From contig NW_018343982.1 of NCBI RefSeq assembly GCF_002099425.1, positions 7,227,501 to 7,291,500 of the forward strand: 64,000 bases of DNA. The letters run 5' to 3'. The position numbers were made by a program, and so were the translations under genes. The notes under the pieces were generated by a model that was given only the letters and a program-made list of their open reading frames with translations, was not told the origin of the DNA and searched no databases. Shown here in pieces: positions 23,825 to 34,684 of this stretch; the first letter of the stretch is position 1; every line of letters begins with the position of its first letter. The DNA comes from Phascolarctos cinereus. Lineage: Eukaryota; Chordata; Mammalia; Diprotodontia; Phascolarctidae.

Positions 23825-24062
23825 ACTCAGTGATGTTGCAGTGGATAGAGTGTTTAAGTTTGGATACTAGCTGTATGACCCTGGGCAAGTAACTTAACCT
23901 CTCTCAGTTTTACTTTCTTCATCTATAAAATGGTAATAATACTGGCAACTACCTCACACGGTTGTTGTGAGAATCAAATGATATATTTTATGTATAACAC
24001 TTTTCTAAACCTTAAAGTACTATATAAATTCTAGTTATTGTTATTATTATTAGTAGTAATAG
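23825..24062 (+). mobile_element. tRNA-derived SINE (MIR type)
   Basis: TTGCAGTGGATAGAGTGT, TGACCCTGGGCAAGTAACTT, TCATCTATAAAATGGTAATA, CGGTTGTTGTGAGAATCAAA, ending in an (ATT)/(AGT) run. The head is shortened. Confidence 0.85.
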
Positions 24063-24609
24063 TAGTATTCCATCATTTACTATTGCTTCACCTTGGTCTT
24101 CTCTCCCCCAACTACTAGGAAGCTACTAGGAATTAGGATCTGGTTTATATCTTGCTTCTGTGTCTCTCCCAATAGCTAGCACAAAAATGAGTATATAATT
24201 TTTCAGTTAAGACATTGAATATTTGATTAGATGTCTTTGCCTGTTCTGTTTCTGTAAACACAGTACCACTTGATTCAACTGACTGGCTAGCCCTGGGGTC
24301 CAAGTCAGAACGTGGTTTGGGACTAAATCAAATATCTTGAAAACTCAATTTAGGTTTGACTTCAGAATTAACTTGGTGGATCCTTTGGTTTCTCTTTATG
24401 GTCCCCATCCTAAACATTAATTAATTAATTGATTAGTTAGAGTCTACTACAATAGTGTTTCATAATTAGTGATATCAAAACAAATTTCTGGCCATTTGCA
24501 AAATTTGTTTTTCAAAATTTTTGCTCATCTGGAAAACTTTGCTTTTTATAGATATCCTCCTCAAAATATATATTTTGTAGTACTTGAATAGACCTTTTAA
24601 AAATCTGTC
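24063..24609. other. Unique-looking DNA
   Basis: A short L2-like piece may lie at 24,080-24,200; otherwise nothing recognised. Confidence 0.4.
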
Positions 24610-24800
24610 CATCATTAAGCATTTATTAAGTACCTTTTGTTATACTAGGCATTATACTAGGCACTGGGAATACAGAGACAGAAAATAAACAGTCCTTGCC
24701 TTCAAAGAGCTAACATTCTACTGTGGGCAAACAGTGCTATGCATGAAAGTGTATGATAAAAAAAATGAATGAATTATAAAGCAATTCTGGGGGGAGGCCC
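24610..24800. repeat. Unassigned old dispersed repeat, short copy
   Basis: ATTAAGCATTTATTAAGTAC, TAGGCACTGGGAATACAGAG, GAGCTAACATTCTACTGTGG: start of the family at 11,095-12,330. Confidence 0.65.
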
Positions 24801-24969
24801 TAGCATCTGGGAGGGAGTGTCCATGGGAACATTTCCTCCCTTCAATACAGATTGTCATCCACCTAAGCATTTTCTTCTTAGGCAGCTCTTTATTCTGAAT
24901 GTCCTCCTATGAATTCCCTACAGTGGATCTGTCAGCTGTGCAAAGGGCCTCTCTCTTTTCACATCTTGA

Positions 24970-25610
24970 CATTATGTAGATGTCAGAGCAGGACTGTTAA
25001 CAGGCAGAGAAGAATGTATTTGTTGTTCCTTGCTTTTGCTCTTGCTGTGTAAGTGGACCACCTTTATTTTGGTTGATCATCTCCGAAGTGATATTTCTCA
25101 TGCCTTTTTGCATGAAATTCATTAGCGGTGATAGCGTACAGCTTAATTATGCCTGCCATAAGTCTCCATTGTCCTTTGAGTGGCCCCCCAATTTCGATCC
25201 TCTAGAGATAACTTGTACTCATATAGCACAAGCAGAAGAATGTGAATGGTAAAGAGATTGGTTTTAGCTGCAGGAAAATCTTTTGCATCATTGAAAAGAC
25301 TGTGCAATCATGCATATATGATCTTTTCCGTTCACTTCCTTCTATTTAATTCTATATTAATTTCATTCTCCATCTGCATTGTCTGCCCAAGATATGTCTT
25401 TATAGATTAACTCTCTGTTTTGTCCACACAACTCTATATCATAGTTTAGACAATAGTTATCCTTTATCTACTTTGCTTTTCTTATGTGGATAATTAGACC
25501 AAACTCTTTTGAGTGATTATAGATCTCATTTATGAGGCTCTGCAGTATACATTGATTGGATGCAATTAGTAGAATGTCATCTAAAAATAGGAGTATGTGA
25601 AGGACCTAAC
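24970..25610 (-). mobile_element. RTE-type LINE fragment with reverse-transcriptase motif
   Basis: The minus strand from about 25,590 reads LFLDDILLIASNQCILQSLI, then NEIYNHSKEFGLIIHIRKAK, a stop, and DNYCLNYDIELCGQ. A frame change is followed by YLGQTMQMENEIN. The DDILLIA block is the RT catalytic YADD-type motif (Y replaced by L here), and the spacing to IELCG and YLGQ fits RTE/BovB-like polymerases. From 25,330 down to 24,970 a weak RNWGATQRTME-like match suggests the ORF continues. At least one stop and one frameshift make it inactive. Confidence 0.65.
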
Positions 25611-25659
25611 CATCTATAGAGAAATCCCCTTCCCTTTGTATTGTGCTCCAGATGTCTTC

Positions 25660-25900
25660 CATAATAATGATAATGGGTATTTATGTGGCTCTTTAGATTT
25701 TGGAAAGCATTACATGGAATTTATCTATCTTGAAACTCAAAACTATCCTATGAAGATGATATTATCATTCCCATCTTACAAATGATGAAATAGGGTCAGA
25801 AAAGTTAAATGAAGTTATAGAGCAAGTAAGTTTCAGAAGATTTAAACTCAAGTCTTTTTGATTCCAGACCTAACTCTACATACCTGCTCTGCAATGATAC
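25660..25900 (-). mobile_element. MIR-type SINE, reverse orientation
   Basis: TGTGGCTCTTTAGATTTTGG, TCATTCCCATCTTACAAATG, TTAAACTCAAGTCTTTTTGA: decayed reverse-complement SINE. Confidence 0.6.
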
Positions 25901-25959
25901 CTCCAAGATGGTGGCAAACATTTTTGGCAATCAAATATCTTTATGTCTCACTTATTGTT

Positions 25960-26345
25960 TAAATTAGAGCATTATCAAAGCTATTTCTGGTTTTGCATCC
26001 TCATGAAATCTTTTAAAATCTTTTATTTTAATTTATGCAATAAAACAAGCATTCCCATAACATATTATGTAATAAGAAAAATGATTACACATAAAACTGC
26101 AAATCTATTATGTAAAACTTTTTATTCCTTTAAAATATATAATAAAGTTAACATGTACATTTATTTTTTCTTTTTTTCCCTCACTCTACCCTAGAAATTG
26201 CTACCATTAGCTACAAATATATGTGTATGTATATGTATGTGTAAAAAGTATCTATACATACTCTATAATTTCTTTTTTTGGGTACAGATAGTATCTTCCT
26301 TCATATGGCCTTTGTAGTTAATTTGGGTATTTACCATCCACTGAA
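25960..26345. repeat. Probable old LINE 3' end
   Basis: ATAAAACAAGCATTCCCATA, CTGCAAATCTATTATGTAAA, AGATAGTATCTTCCTTCATA look like a recurrent marsupial LINE-derived repeat, but I cannot name it securely. Confidence 0.4.
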
Positions 26346-26556
26346 CGTAACCTTAGACTCCCGGCATTTTTTGAGGATGATGACCAAGTTGGCCATACCT
26401 GGTCAATTCTAACCTTTTGTTTGGCAACTGAATTAGAGCTGAGTTGGAAGTTCTGTTTTGCACTTGGCACCATCATTTTCCCCTGCTTCCTATTTCAATC
26501 CTTGTTTTACATAGGGAAGGACTGGTGGCAGAAAAGTGTGTTCATGCTATTTTGCT

Positions 26557-26802
26557 GTTATTCAGTCCTATTGGTCATGTCTGACTCTTCATTACCCCAT
26601 TTGGGGTTTTCTTGGCAAAGATACTGGAGTGGTTTTCCATTTTCTTCTCCAGCTCATTTGACAGATGAGGAAACTGAGGCAAACAGGGTTAAGCAACTTG
26701 TACAGGGTCACATAGCTAGTTAGTGTCTGAGGCCAGATTTGAACTCAGGTCTTCCTGACTCCAGGCTTGGTGCTCTATTCGCTGTGCCACCTAGCTGCCC
26801 TA
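26557..26802 (-). mobile_element. Marsupial tRNA-derived SINE (Mar1/WSINE-like)
   Basis: Complete reverse-complement copy: CATTTGGGGTTTTCTTGGCA, AAGATACTGGAGTGGTTTTC, GATGAGGAAACTGAGGCAAA, GATTTGAACTCAGGTCTTCC, TGTGCCACCTAGCTGCCC. The plus-strand frame at 26,421-26,723 reads through it. Confidence 0.92.
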
Positions 26803-27479
26803 CATAGCTAGTACTTCCTCAGGTTGGTGCCTACTAAGCGACATAATGATGGCTGTTTTGGAGTCCAGAAGAATTAGCCTCAGTCAGACAACCTGAGAGC
26901 ATGGATTTTAAGGAGCCTTTGATGAGCCTTGATATGGATAGCCTTACCAGGAGTTCCAGCTTTGGGTTCCATAAATACATCTAAGGTATCTATGTTTGCT
27001 TGAGAAATCTGGCTCTGAGATTCCTGAATCCATCTCATATGATAGAAGACTTTGAGTAGAAATGCCTTTGTAGAAGAAGCCTGGAGCTTTGCTTATAAGA
27101 AGCCAGGGTTTCATTTTTATCTTGCATTAGTTTTTTAACCCAAGTTCCTTTACATTCGGTTTGGCGTTTTGGTAGTTGTCGTTTTTGTTCGCCCACCCTA
27201 TTGCCTCCTCCCAAGAAGACGAACCCTTAAGTGCTCAAGATTTTTGCTGGGGACTATCCATAGCAGATATTTCATTCCTGAATAGCCTTTCTCACCCCTG
27301 GCAGATGTCTAAACTATCTCTTTTACTATCAATTGATGTCTCTCTGGGAATTGCAGTCATTTTAATTGTAGCTTTAGCAAAATATTTCAGAAGGCCAATC
27401 TGTGGGTGGCAGTGGACTTAAAATGTATTCTGAAGCGAAACAGAAATATTTTTTGAATTACTTGCTGCTTTGAATGATA
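26803..27479. other. Unique-looking DNA, nothing recognised
   Basis: A plus-strand frame of 81 codons (27,176-27,421) has a hydrophobic stretch but no family resemblance I can see; not credited as a gene. Confidence 0.4.
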
Positions 27480-27655
27480 GTAAATTAGGAATCATCCAGT
27501 ACAAGCCCTTTGTTTTACAGACGCAGAAACTGAAAGCCAGACAGCAGCAGTGATTCACCTAAAGACACGCATATTATAAGCTAGGCCTACGATTGAACTC
27601 TCCTGGTTCCCAAGGCTAGCTTTATTTTCATTACACCAAGCTATCTTCATAGCAG
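27480..27655 (-). mobile_element. MIR, reverse orientation
   Basis: TTTGTTTTACAGACGCAGAA, AGTGATTCACCTAAAGACAC, TTCATTACACCAAGCTATC. Old. Confidence 0.65.
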
Positions 27656-29080
27656 GGGAATGGGTGACCATATCAGAGTATAAAGTATCTAAATGTTACT
27701 TTTGAGAGTTTAGATCATTGGATTAATTTTCTACTTCGAAGACTGGCCAGTCCTTCCATTTTTTTCAGAATTAAAGGTTTTAGTGGTAAGGTTGAACATA
27801 ATAAGAACTGAAAAATTGCCATACTTTTTGTTGACTCAAGTATGGTGGAAGTGGGTAGGGGGCAGCATATTACTAATGAAGAATTGAGTTGAGTAGAAAT
27901 ATATGAATAGAAAAGGAAGGCATGTAGAGAAAATGAAGGATAACTGATGGACAGTTCTCTAAGATGGCCCACAGTATGTTGGAGAGACTTATTCTCAAAG
28001 ACCTAAAGGATGATGTGAATAAGAATTGCATAGAATGTGAAGGTGTGGCTAGGTTTGATCTGTACCATAAGAGGGAGTACTCAAATCAGCAAGATATTGA
28101 TATATACATAGCCTTAAAAATTAGCATGTGTTTAGAGCTTTGAAATCAATCTGGGTCTGAGGGAGATTAAGCAAAAAGCTTTTAAACTCTGGTAATCCTT
28201 TCAATAATCTTCAAATCTTATTTCCTTCAATGTGTCAATGTGGACTGATTGATCTGATCAAGGCTTTGATCAATAGATAACCCTGGGTTTGACTAACCTC
28301 CCTATAATGTTGTGTGAAGAACAAAGGAACAACAAAAACATGGGCATGGCAGGGTCTGGACTGGAGCATTTTCCCCTATTTTATCATCCCTCAAGTTTGG
28401 AGAAGATAAGATCCCTGTAAGATCACTGTTTATCAGAGTTGCCATCTCTAGGGTAGAGTAAAGCAAGTTTGAAGGTCCTTGGTCCCACTTTGCACAGAGA
28501 TTCAAGGAAGCAGCGTGAGGGAGATGAGTGGTGAAGAGGAGACATGGTTCCATTCTGTTGCTTAAAAAAGTCCTGTCAGCCCATAAATCATCCTCCTCCC
28601 CTCTGTAAACAGTGATGTTTTATTCCATCTCCCTTTTAGCATTTTCCTCAGTCTGCACAGTGCCCTTTTGTGACCTCTTTTCTGCTCTAAGATTGTCTGA
28701 ATGCTTACCTTAACCTTATACATCACTATTCTAACTAGATTTGTGGGTGGTTGGGATGATGATAACAAATGGTAGAGAAGACACATGCTCTTTGAGGCTT
28801 CAGTTTCTTTGGCCAATATCATCTAACTAAATGATATTTAGTTAGAAAGGATGGAACAACAATGATGAATAGGGATTTAAAATCCAAAAGAAGAAGGGGT
28901 GCCCTTGAGGAGTTCAAGTCACCAGGATTACATTCCAGACTTGCCCCCTAACCCTTCTTGTCGGCCCCCAGGCGTCTTCCTCCTCTAGCCACCAGTGCAA
29001 GCTCAGAGAAGGCAGACTTCACAGGTTTCTTTTAGAATTATCCTGACCTAAGCAAAACCAGCAGGAAAAAATCTGTGACT
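27656..29080. other. Unique-looking DNA, nothing recognised
   Basis: No frame with a recognisable domain and no repeat I can name over about 1.4 kb. Confidence 0.45.
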
Positions 29081-29225
29081 GTCCCCCAGTTACTATGTGG
29101 CAGTCACTGTGTTAAGCACTAGGTACAAAGAAAGGCAAAAACATGATCTCACACAATGATGATGATGATGATGATGATGATATTGACAAGAACAATAATA
29201 ATAATAATAATAATAATAATAATTT
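29081..29225. repeat. Old dispersed repeat start plus (GAT)n and (AAT)n microsatellites
   Basis: TACTATGTGGCAGTCACTGT and AAGCACTAGGTACAAAG begin the unassigned family; 29,156-29,182 is (GAT)n and 29,193-29,223 is (AAT)n. Confidence 0.7.
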
Positions 29226-29466
29226 ATATATAACTGCTATGTGCCAGGCACTATGCTAAGTGCTTTACAAATAGCATCTCATTTGATCCTCCCAACAAAC
29301 CTAGGAGGTAAGTACTATTATTAATCTTCCTTTTACAGAAGAGGTAACTGAGGCAAAGAGGTGTTAAGTGGTTTACCCAGGGTCACACAGCGAGTAAATG
29401 CCTGAAAGCAGATTTGAACTCAGGTCTTCCTGACTCCAGGCCTGGCACTCCATCCACTGAGCTCCT
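29226..29466 (-). mobile_element. tRNA-derived SINE, reverse orientation
   Basis: CTCATTTGATCCTCCCAACA, GGTCACACAGCGAGTAAATG, TTTGAACTCAGGTCTTCCTG, CACTCCATCCACTGAGCTCC. Confidence 0.9.
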
Positions 29467-29469
29467 TTC

Positions 29470-29870
29470 TATATATTCTCTAATTCAGTGACACTGACTT
29501 CTTTGCTATTCCTTCCACAGAGCACTCCATCTCCTCAATCTGAGCATTTTCTCTGGTTCTTCCCCCATGCCCAGAATTCTCTCCCTCCTCATCTCTACCT
29601 CCTGGCTTCCTTGGCTTTCTTCAAGTCTCAGCTAAAGTCTTACCTTCTGCAAGACTTTCCCAGTCCTCTTTAATTTTAATCCCTTCCCTCTGAGATGAGA
29701 TTATTCCCAATCTAACTTGTTTGTCTATAGTGGTTTATACATTATGTCCATTATAAGACTGAACTCCTTGAAAGTAGAGACCATCTTTTGTCTTCCATTG
29801 TATCCCCAGAGATTAGCATAGTGCCTGGCACATATTAGGTGCTAAATAAATAATTGTTGATTGACATTTT
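29470..29870 (+). mobile_element. L2 LINE 3' end
   Basis: Long L2 3' segment: TTCCCCCATGCCCAGAATTC, AAGTCTCAGCTAAAGTCTTA, CTGCAAGACTTTCCCAGTCC, then GTGCCTGGCACATATTAGGT and GCTAAATAAATAATTG. The 61-codon frame at 29,488-29,673 is part of the decayed L2 ORF. Confidence 0.85.
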
Positions 29871-31110
29871 AAGGGCAGACAACATGAAAATAGTCTAACC
29901 CTGCATTTTCCAGATGGTGAAAATGAGACAATATAAAGATGAGGTGATTTGCTCAAAATTCCATCCCTTCACTGCCCTCAGAGATTAAAATCAAGCCAAA
30001 CCAAGGCATACCCTGATTCTAGAAAAAAGAGCAGGAGTGATCTACATTTGCCTTGCCCTCTTTGTTTTAGGTTACTTTTCTTACCTGAATGTATGATAGA
30101 TTAGTAGTAGGGATATTTAGTGAAAACTGCAGTTGAGTGGATTGGCAGTAAAGCCCTTCCTCCAAACTCTGGTAGATCTGGAATGAATTTTGCATCATTC
30201 TGTAAAGTGTGGCAGCTCAGGCTCCAGCTTTGGCTCCAAAATCAGGTCAGACATGTGGCCCAGTTAAACATCTGGCAAGCCCAACTTCAGACCATGATAA
30301 TTTTTTTATACATTTCTGAGATCAGAGAATAATCATTCCAAAATGACAGTATTTCAGAAACCATGACAGTCGTGGGCAGTGAGCAGTGTTGGTTAGATTG
30401 CAAGGGGGAAAAAAGTCATTTCCTTAACACTCAGAATTAGGTAATTTTCAAAGAAAATGACATATTTCCAAGTGGGAAAAGTACATATTGTATTTTTTGA
30501 GAAACCTTGGAAGTCTAGCCTAATGGTTCTAGCATATGAATAATGTGTTTGAAACATACAGAGAATGAAAAGTTCACCTTTACAAGAACAATTGGGGAAC
30601 AATGTTTATTTTTTAACCCACAGAAATAGCACTTTTACATATTGAACTTTCATTATAACACTAAGGATAAATTTGAGTCTTGCTAGAAGACATTAAGAGT
30701 AGACCACCTCTCAGCAACACTGTAAAGGGACAGTGCAAGGAACCTTTCATTCTTGATCTCGATGGAGGCATACATTTTTTCTTCCATTCTAGCTATCCTT
30801 TCTCATCATCCCTTATATTTCATCAGAACTTCCTGCCATTCCAACACTTTAAGAATGACACATATATTATACTTTCTAAGGTAATCTATCCACCTTACCT
30901 AAGTTAAAGCGTATATTATCATACTAGGCTACTGAGATTTAGCTAACATCCAGTCTTATCAAGGACACATTTATAAACATTTATAAACCATTTTTAAGGA
31001 TGAGTTACTTGGGCAGAGGGCTAATTTTTATCAATTTTGAAGAGAATTTGCATAAATCAGGCACTCCCCTTATGTAATACTCTAGTGTTAACCTTATGGT
31101 AAAGAACCCT
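29871..31110. other. Unique-looking DNA, nothing recognised
   Basis: Possible weak MIR remnant at 29,890-29,990; otherwise no supported feature. Confidence 0.45.
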
Positions 31111-31114
31111 TGTT

Positions 31115-31260
31115 AAGAGGCTGCAGCACAGTGCAATGAGAAGGGTGTTAGTTTTAGAGCCAGAAGTTCTGGTTACAAATCCATGTTCTGCTACTAGCTT
31201 GTTGTGTATTACATCTGGGCCTCAGTTTCATTATTTAAAAAGTGAGGGTACAGGATTGAT
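31115..31260 (+). mobile_element. tRNA-derived SINE, diverged
   Basis: GGTGTTAGTTTTAGAGCCAG, GGTTACAAATCCATGTTCTG, TGGGCCTCAGTTTCATTATT. Confidence 0.6.
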
Positions 31261-31694
31261 GCCATCCAGCTCCCAATGCATGATCGTATGTCTTTCCTAA
31301 ACAGAAAAAGAGGAATTTCCTTTTTTCTTTTCTTTTTTTAATTAATTTATTTTTAATTTTCAAGATTCACCTCCATAAGCTTTTGAGTTCACAATTTTCT
31401 CCCCCTCCCTCCCTGCCCTTCTCCCTAAGGTGGCCATGCAATCTGATATAAGCTCTACATACAGATTCCTATTAAATATATTTTCACATTAGTCATGCCA
31501 TAAAAAAGAATTAGAACCAATAGGAGGAACCACAAGAAAGAAGAAACAAAACAAAGCAGAAAAAAAGAGCAAATAGTGTGCTTTGATCTACATCCTGGCT
31601 CCACAGTTCCCTCTCTGGATGTGGATAGCACTTTCCATCATGAGTCCTTTGGAGATGACTTAGATCCTCGCATTGCTGAGAAGAGCTAAGTCTA

Positions 31695-32210
31695 TCAAAG
31701 ACAGTCATTGCATAATGTGGCTCTTATTGTGTACAATGTTCTCCTGGTTCTGCTCACTTCACTCAGCATCAGTCCATACAAGTCTTTCCAGGTTTTTCTG
31801 AAGTCTGCCTGCTCATCATTTTTTATAGAACAACAGTGTTTCATTACATTCATATACCACAACTTGTTGAGTCATTTCTCAGTTGGTGGGCATCCCCTCA
31901 GTTTCCAATTCTTTGTCATCACAGAAAGAGCTGCTATAAATATTTTTGTACACGTGGGTCCTTTTCCCATTTTTATGATTTCTTTTGGATACAGACCTAG
32001 AAATGGTATTGCTGGGTCAAAGGTATGCACGCTTTTATGGCTTTTTGCCCAAATTGCTCTCCAAAATGGTTGGGTCACTTCACAACTCTACTAATAATGC
32101 ATTAGCGTTCCAATTTTCCCACCTCTTCTCCAACATTTGTCATTTTCCTGTTTTGTCATGTTGGCCAATCTGATAGGTGTGCTGTGGTATCTCAGAATTG
32201 TTTTGATTCT
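31695..32210 (-). pseudogene. L1 ORF2 C-terminal remnant
   Basis: Minus-strand frame 31,872-32,078 reads MTQPFWRAIWAKSHKSV and PFLGLYPKEIIKMGKGPTC, then TKIFIAALSVMTKNWKL, matching the C-terminus of the ORF2 copy at 14,245-14,862. The end near 31,695 is the natural stop. The right edge is the deletion junction. Confidence 0.85.
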
Positions 32211-32640
32211 TTGCCTCAGAATCATTTCTCCTCTAAGAATTTGGCTGCTATACTACTTGGTGCATATGTTTAATAATGACATTACTTTGTTGTCTGTGGT
32301 GCCTTTTAGCAGGATGTAGTTTCCTTCCTTGTATCTTTTAATTAGACCTATTTTTGCTTTTACTTTGTCTGAGATCAGGATTGCTACGGCTTGCTTTTTT
32401 TTTTAACTTTAGCTGAAGCATGATATGTTCTGTTCTGGCCTTTTACCTTTACTCTGTGTGTACCCTCTCTTTTAAATGTGTTTCTTGTAAACAAAATATT
32501 GCAGGATTATGGTTTTTAATCTGTTCTGCTATCTGCTTCTGTTTTATGGGAAAGTTCATCCCTTTCACATTCACAGTTATAATTACTATCTGTGTCTTTC
32601 TCTACATCCTATTCCCACCCAACCCATTTATGCTTTTCTT
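32211..32640 (-). pseudogene. L1 ORF2 N-terminal endonuclease remnant
   Basis: Minus strand gives QIAEQIKNHNPAIFCLQETH and, in a shifted frame, VAILISDKVKAKIGLIKRYK followed by EGNYILLKGTTDNKVMSLLN. These are the APE-type endonuclease blocks QETHL and ILISDK of L1 ORF2p. The reading frame is broken between them, and everything from here to the C-terminal tail (rest of endonuclease, whole RT) is missing. Confidence 0.8.
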
Positions 32641-33169
32641 GCTCCTTTTCTCCCTTTTCCTCCTCACTAGAGTTTTGTTTTTGACCACTGCCTCGCTCAA
32701 TCTGCCCTCCCTTCTATCCCCCCCTTCCCTTTTCTATTCCCTTTCCCCTTCTACTGTCTATAGGGCAAGTTAGATTTCTATATCTAACTTAGTATGTTAT
32801 TCCCTCCTTGAGCCAAATCTGATGAGAGTAAAGTTCCAACAATGCTTATCTCCCTCCCTTTCTTTCCCTCTACTGTAATAAATCTTTGTGCCTCTTCACG
32901 TGATGTAATTTGCCCTTTTCTGCCTCCTCCTTTCCTCTTCTCCCATTACAATTCCTTTTCACCACTTCATTAGGTTTTTTTTTTATCATCACATTAAAGT
33001 CAACTTAAACTCACCCCCTCTGTCTATGTATATCCCTTCTAAATGTTGTAATGAAGATACAATTCTCAAGAGTTATAAGTATCATCTTCCCAAGTAGGGA
33101 TGCAAACAGTTTACCCTTATTGAATAACATGTTTGGTTTTTTCCTCTTTCCTGTTTACCTTATTATACC

Positions 33170-34327
33170 TCTCTTGAATCTTGCATTTGAAAATCAAATT
33201 TTCCATGCAGCTCTGGTCTTTTCATGGGGAAAGTCTAGAAGTCCCCTATTTCATTGAATGTCCAAATCCTCCCCAGAAAGATTATGCTCAATTTCTCTTG
33301 GTTGTAATCCAGGCTCCTTTGCCTTACGGAATATCACATTCCAAGCCCTCTAATCTTTTAATATAAGAGCTGCAAAGTATTGTGTAATCCTGACTGTGGT
33401 TCCACAATATTTGAATTGTTTCTTTTTGGCTGCTTGCAGAATTTTCTTCTTGACCTGATAATTCTGGAATTTGGCTACAATATTCCTTGCCTTTTTCAAT
33501 TTGGGATCTCTTTCAGGAGGTGATCAGCGGATTCTTTTGATTACTGATTACTATTTTACCCTCTGGTTCTAGGGCCTCAGAGCAGTCTTCTTTAGCGATC
33601 TCCTGAAAGATGCTGTCCAGGTTCTTTTTTTAATCATGGCCTTCAGGTAGACCAATAATTATTAAGTTATTGCTTCTGGATCTATTTTTTTCAGGTCAGT
33701 TTTTTTTTCCAAGGACCTATTTTATATTTTCTTCTATTTTTTCATTCTTTTGATTTTGTTTGACTGATTCTTGATGTCTCATAGTTATTACCTTCAAATT
33801 GCCCAATTATAATTTTCAATGAATTGTTTTCTTCAGTTAGTTTTTGTGCCTCCTTTTCCATTTGGCCAATTCTATTCTTTAATTTTTTTTTTTTGGTTTG
33901 GCGAGGTTAAGTGACTTGCCCAGGGTTACACAGCTAGAAAGTGTCAAGTGTTTGGTCTGAGACAAGATTTGAACCCATGTTCTCCTGACTCCAGGGCTGG
34001 TGCTCTATCTACTGTGCCATCTGGCAGCCCCCAACAATTCTACTTTTTAGGGATTTATTTTCTTCAATATACTTCCCCCCCCCCATTTTGTCAACTGTAT
34101 TTTTAAAGGAATTGTTCAATTTTTCTTCTACTTCCCTTAGTTGACTTTTAAAATCCTTCTTGAGCTCTTCCAAGAAGGTGTTTTGGACTTGATGCCAGTT
34201 CACATTCCCCTCTGAGGTTTCAGATGTGTGCATGTTGACAACATTGCCCTCTTCTGAATTGGTGTTTTGATCTGTCACCAAGATATTTCTCTATGGTCAT
34301 TGTTTTTCTATGTTTCTTTTTGCTCAT
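33170..34327 (-). pseudogene. L1 ORF1 remnant
   Basis: Starts at the ATG whose complement is 34,325-34,327 (MSKKKHRKTMTIEKYLGD); the downstream N-terminal part continues in another frame (TFLEELKKDFKSQLREVEEK near 34,170). The coiled coil is interrupted by a SINE at 33,882-34,034. The C-terminal domain runs to about 33,170 in broken frames. L1 ORF1p-like by colinearity with the other copies here. Confidence 0.75.
33882..34034 (-). mobile_element. Marsupial SINE inserted in L1 ORF1, with TSD
   Basis: Poly-T start, then AAGTGACTTGCCCAGGGTTA, CAAGTGTTTGGTCTGAGACA, GATTTGAACCCATG, ending CATCTGGCAGCCCC. Flanked by CAATTCTATTCTTT (33,867-33,880) and CAATTCTACTTTTT (34,035-34,048), an imperfect 14-bp TSD. 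Confidence 0.85.
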
Positions 34328-34684
34328 GTTGTTTGCTTTATTTTCTGGCTTTTAAAGTTCGTCTATGATTCTGGAGCACAGGGGGTACTGTCCCAGCTTC
34401 TTGTGTTGGGGGCTAGGGGCCTTATTATTGGTTTGTTGAGGTAGGGCTTGCCACTGGCTTGCTAGGGCACCTCCCTTCCTGTACTGGTCCCCTTCAGCCT
34501 CAGCAAGAGGGACTTCTCCCATTAATTTCCCTAGCCTCATGAGATAAAAGACTGCTGCATCTTGTCTTTCTGTTGACTCCACTACTTCAGGATTTTTCCT
34601 GGGCCAATATTCTCTGGATTTTTTCAAGGTCAATAAGGGAGGGTGAGAGCGACTTACTGCTTACTCCGCCATCTTGACTCCCGG

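Larger units (their letters stand above)
31320..34684 (-). mobile_element. Internally deleted L1 with intact 5' and 3' ends
   Basis: Minus strand. 3' A-rich tail at 31,320-31,350, 3' UTR to 31,694, ORF2 C-terminal remnant 31,695-32,210, ORF2 endonuclease remnant 32,211-32,640, AG-rich spacer to about 33,170, ORF1 33,170-34,327, then a 5' UTR ending at 34,684 with the 5' start motif (reverse complement of GAGTCAAGATGGCGGAGTAA). Around 2.5-3 kb of ORF2 is absent. A SINE sits in ORF1. The two ORF2 pieces meet at 32,210/32,211. Such an element could move only by borrowing an intact L1's proteins. Confidence 0.85.

Noticed and set aside
24970-25330. Conserved noncoding element (AATTATGCCTGCC-like text, retained CpGs)
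   Set aside because: Contiguous with and in the same orientation as the RTE reverse transcriptase; more simply its downstream ORF.
31708-32094. Plus-strand 128-codon frame
   Set aside because: Antisense to the L1 ORF2 C-terminal remnant.
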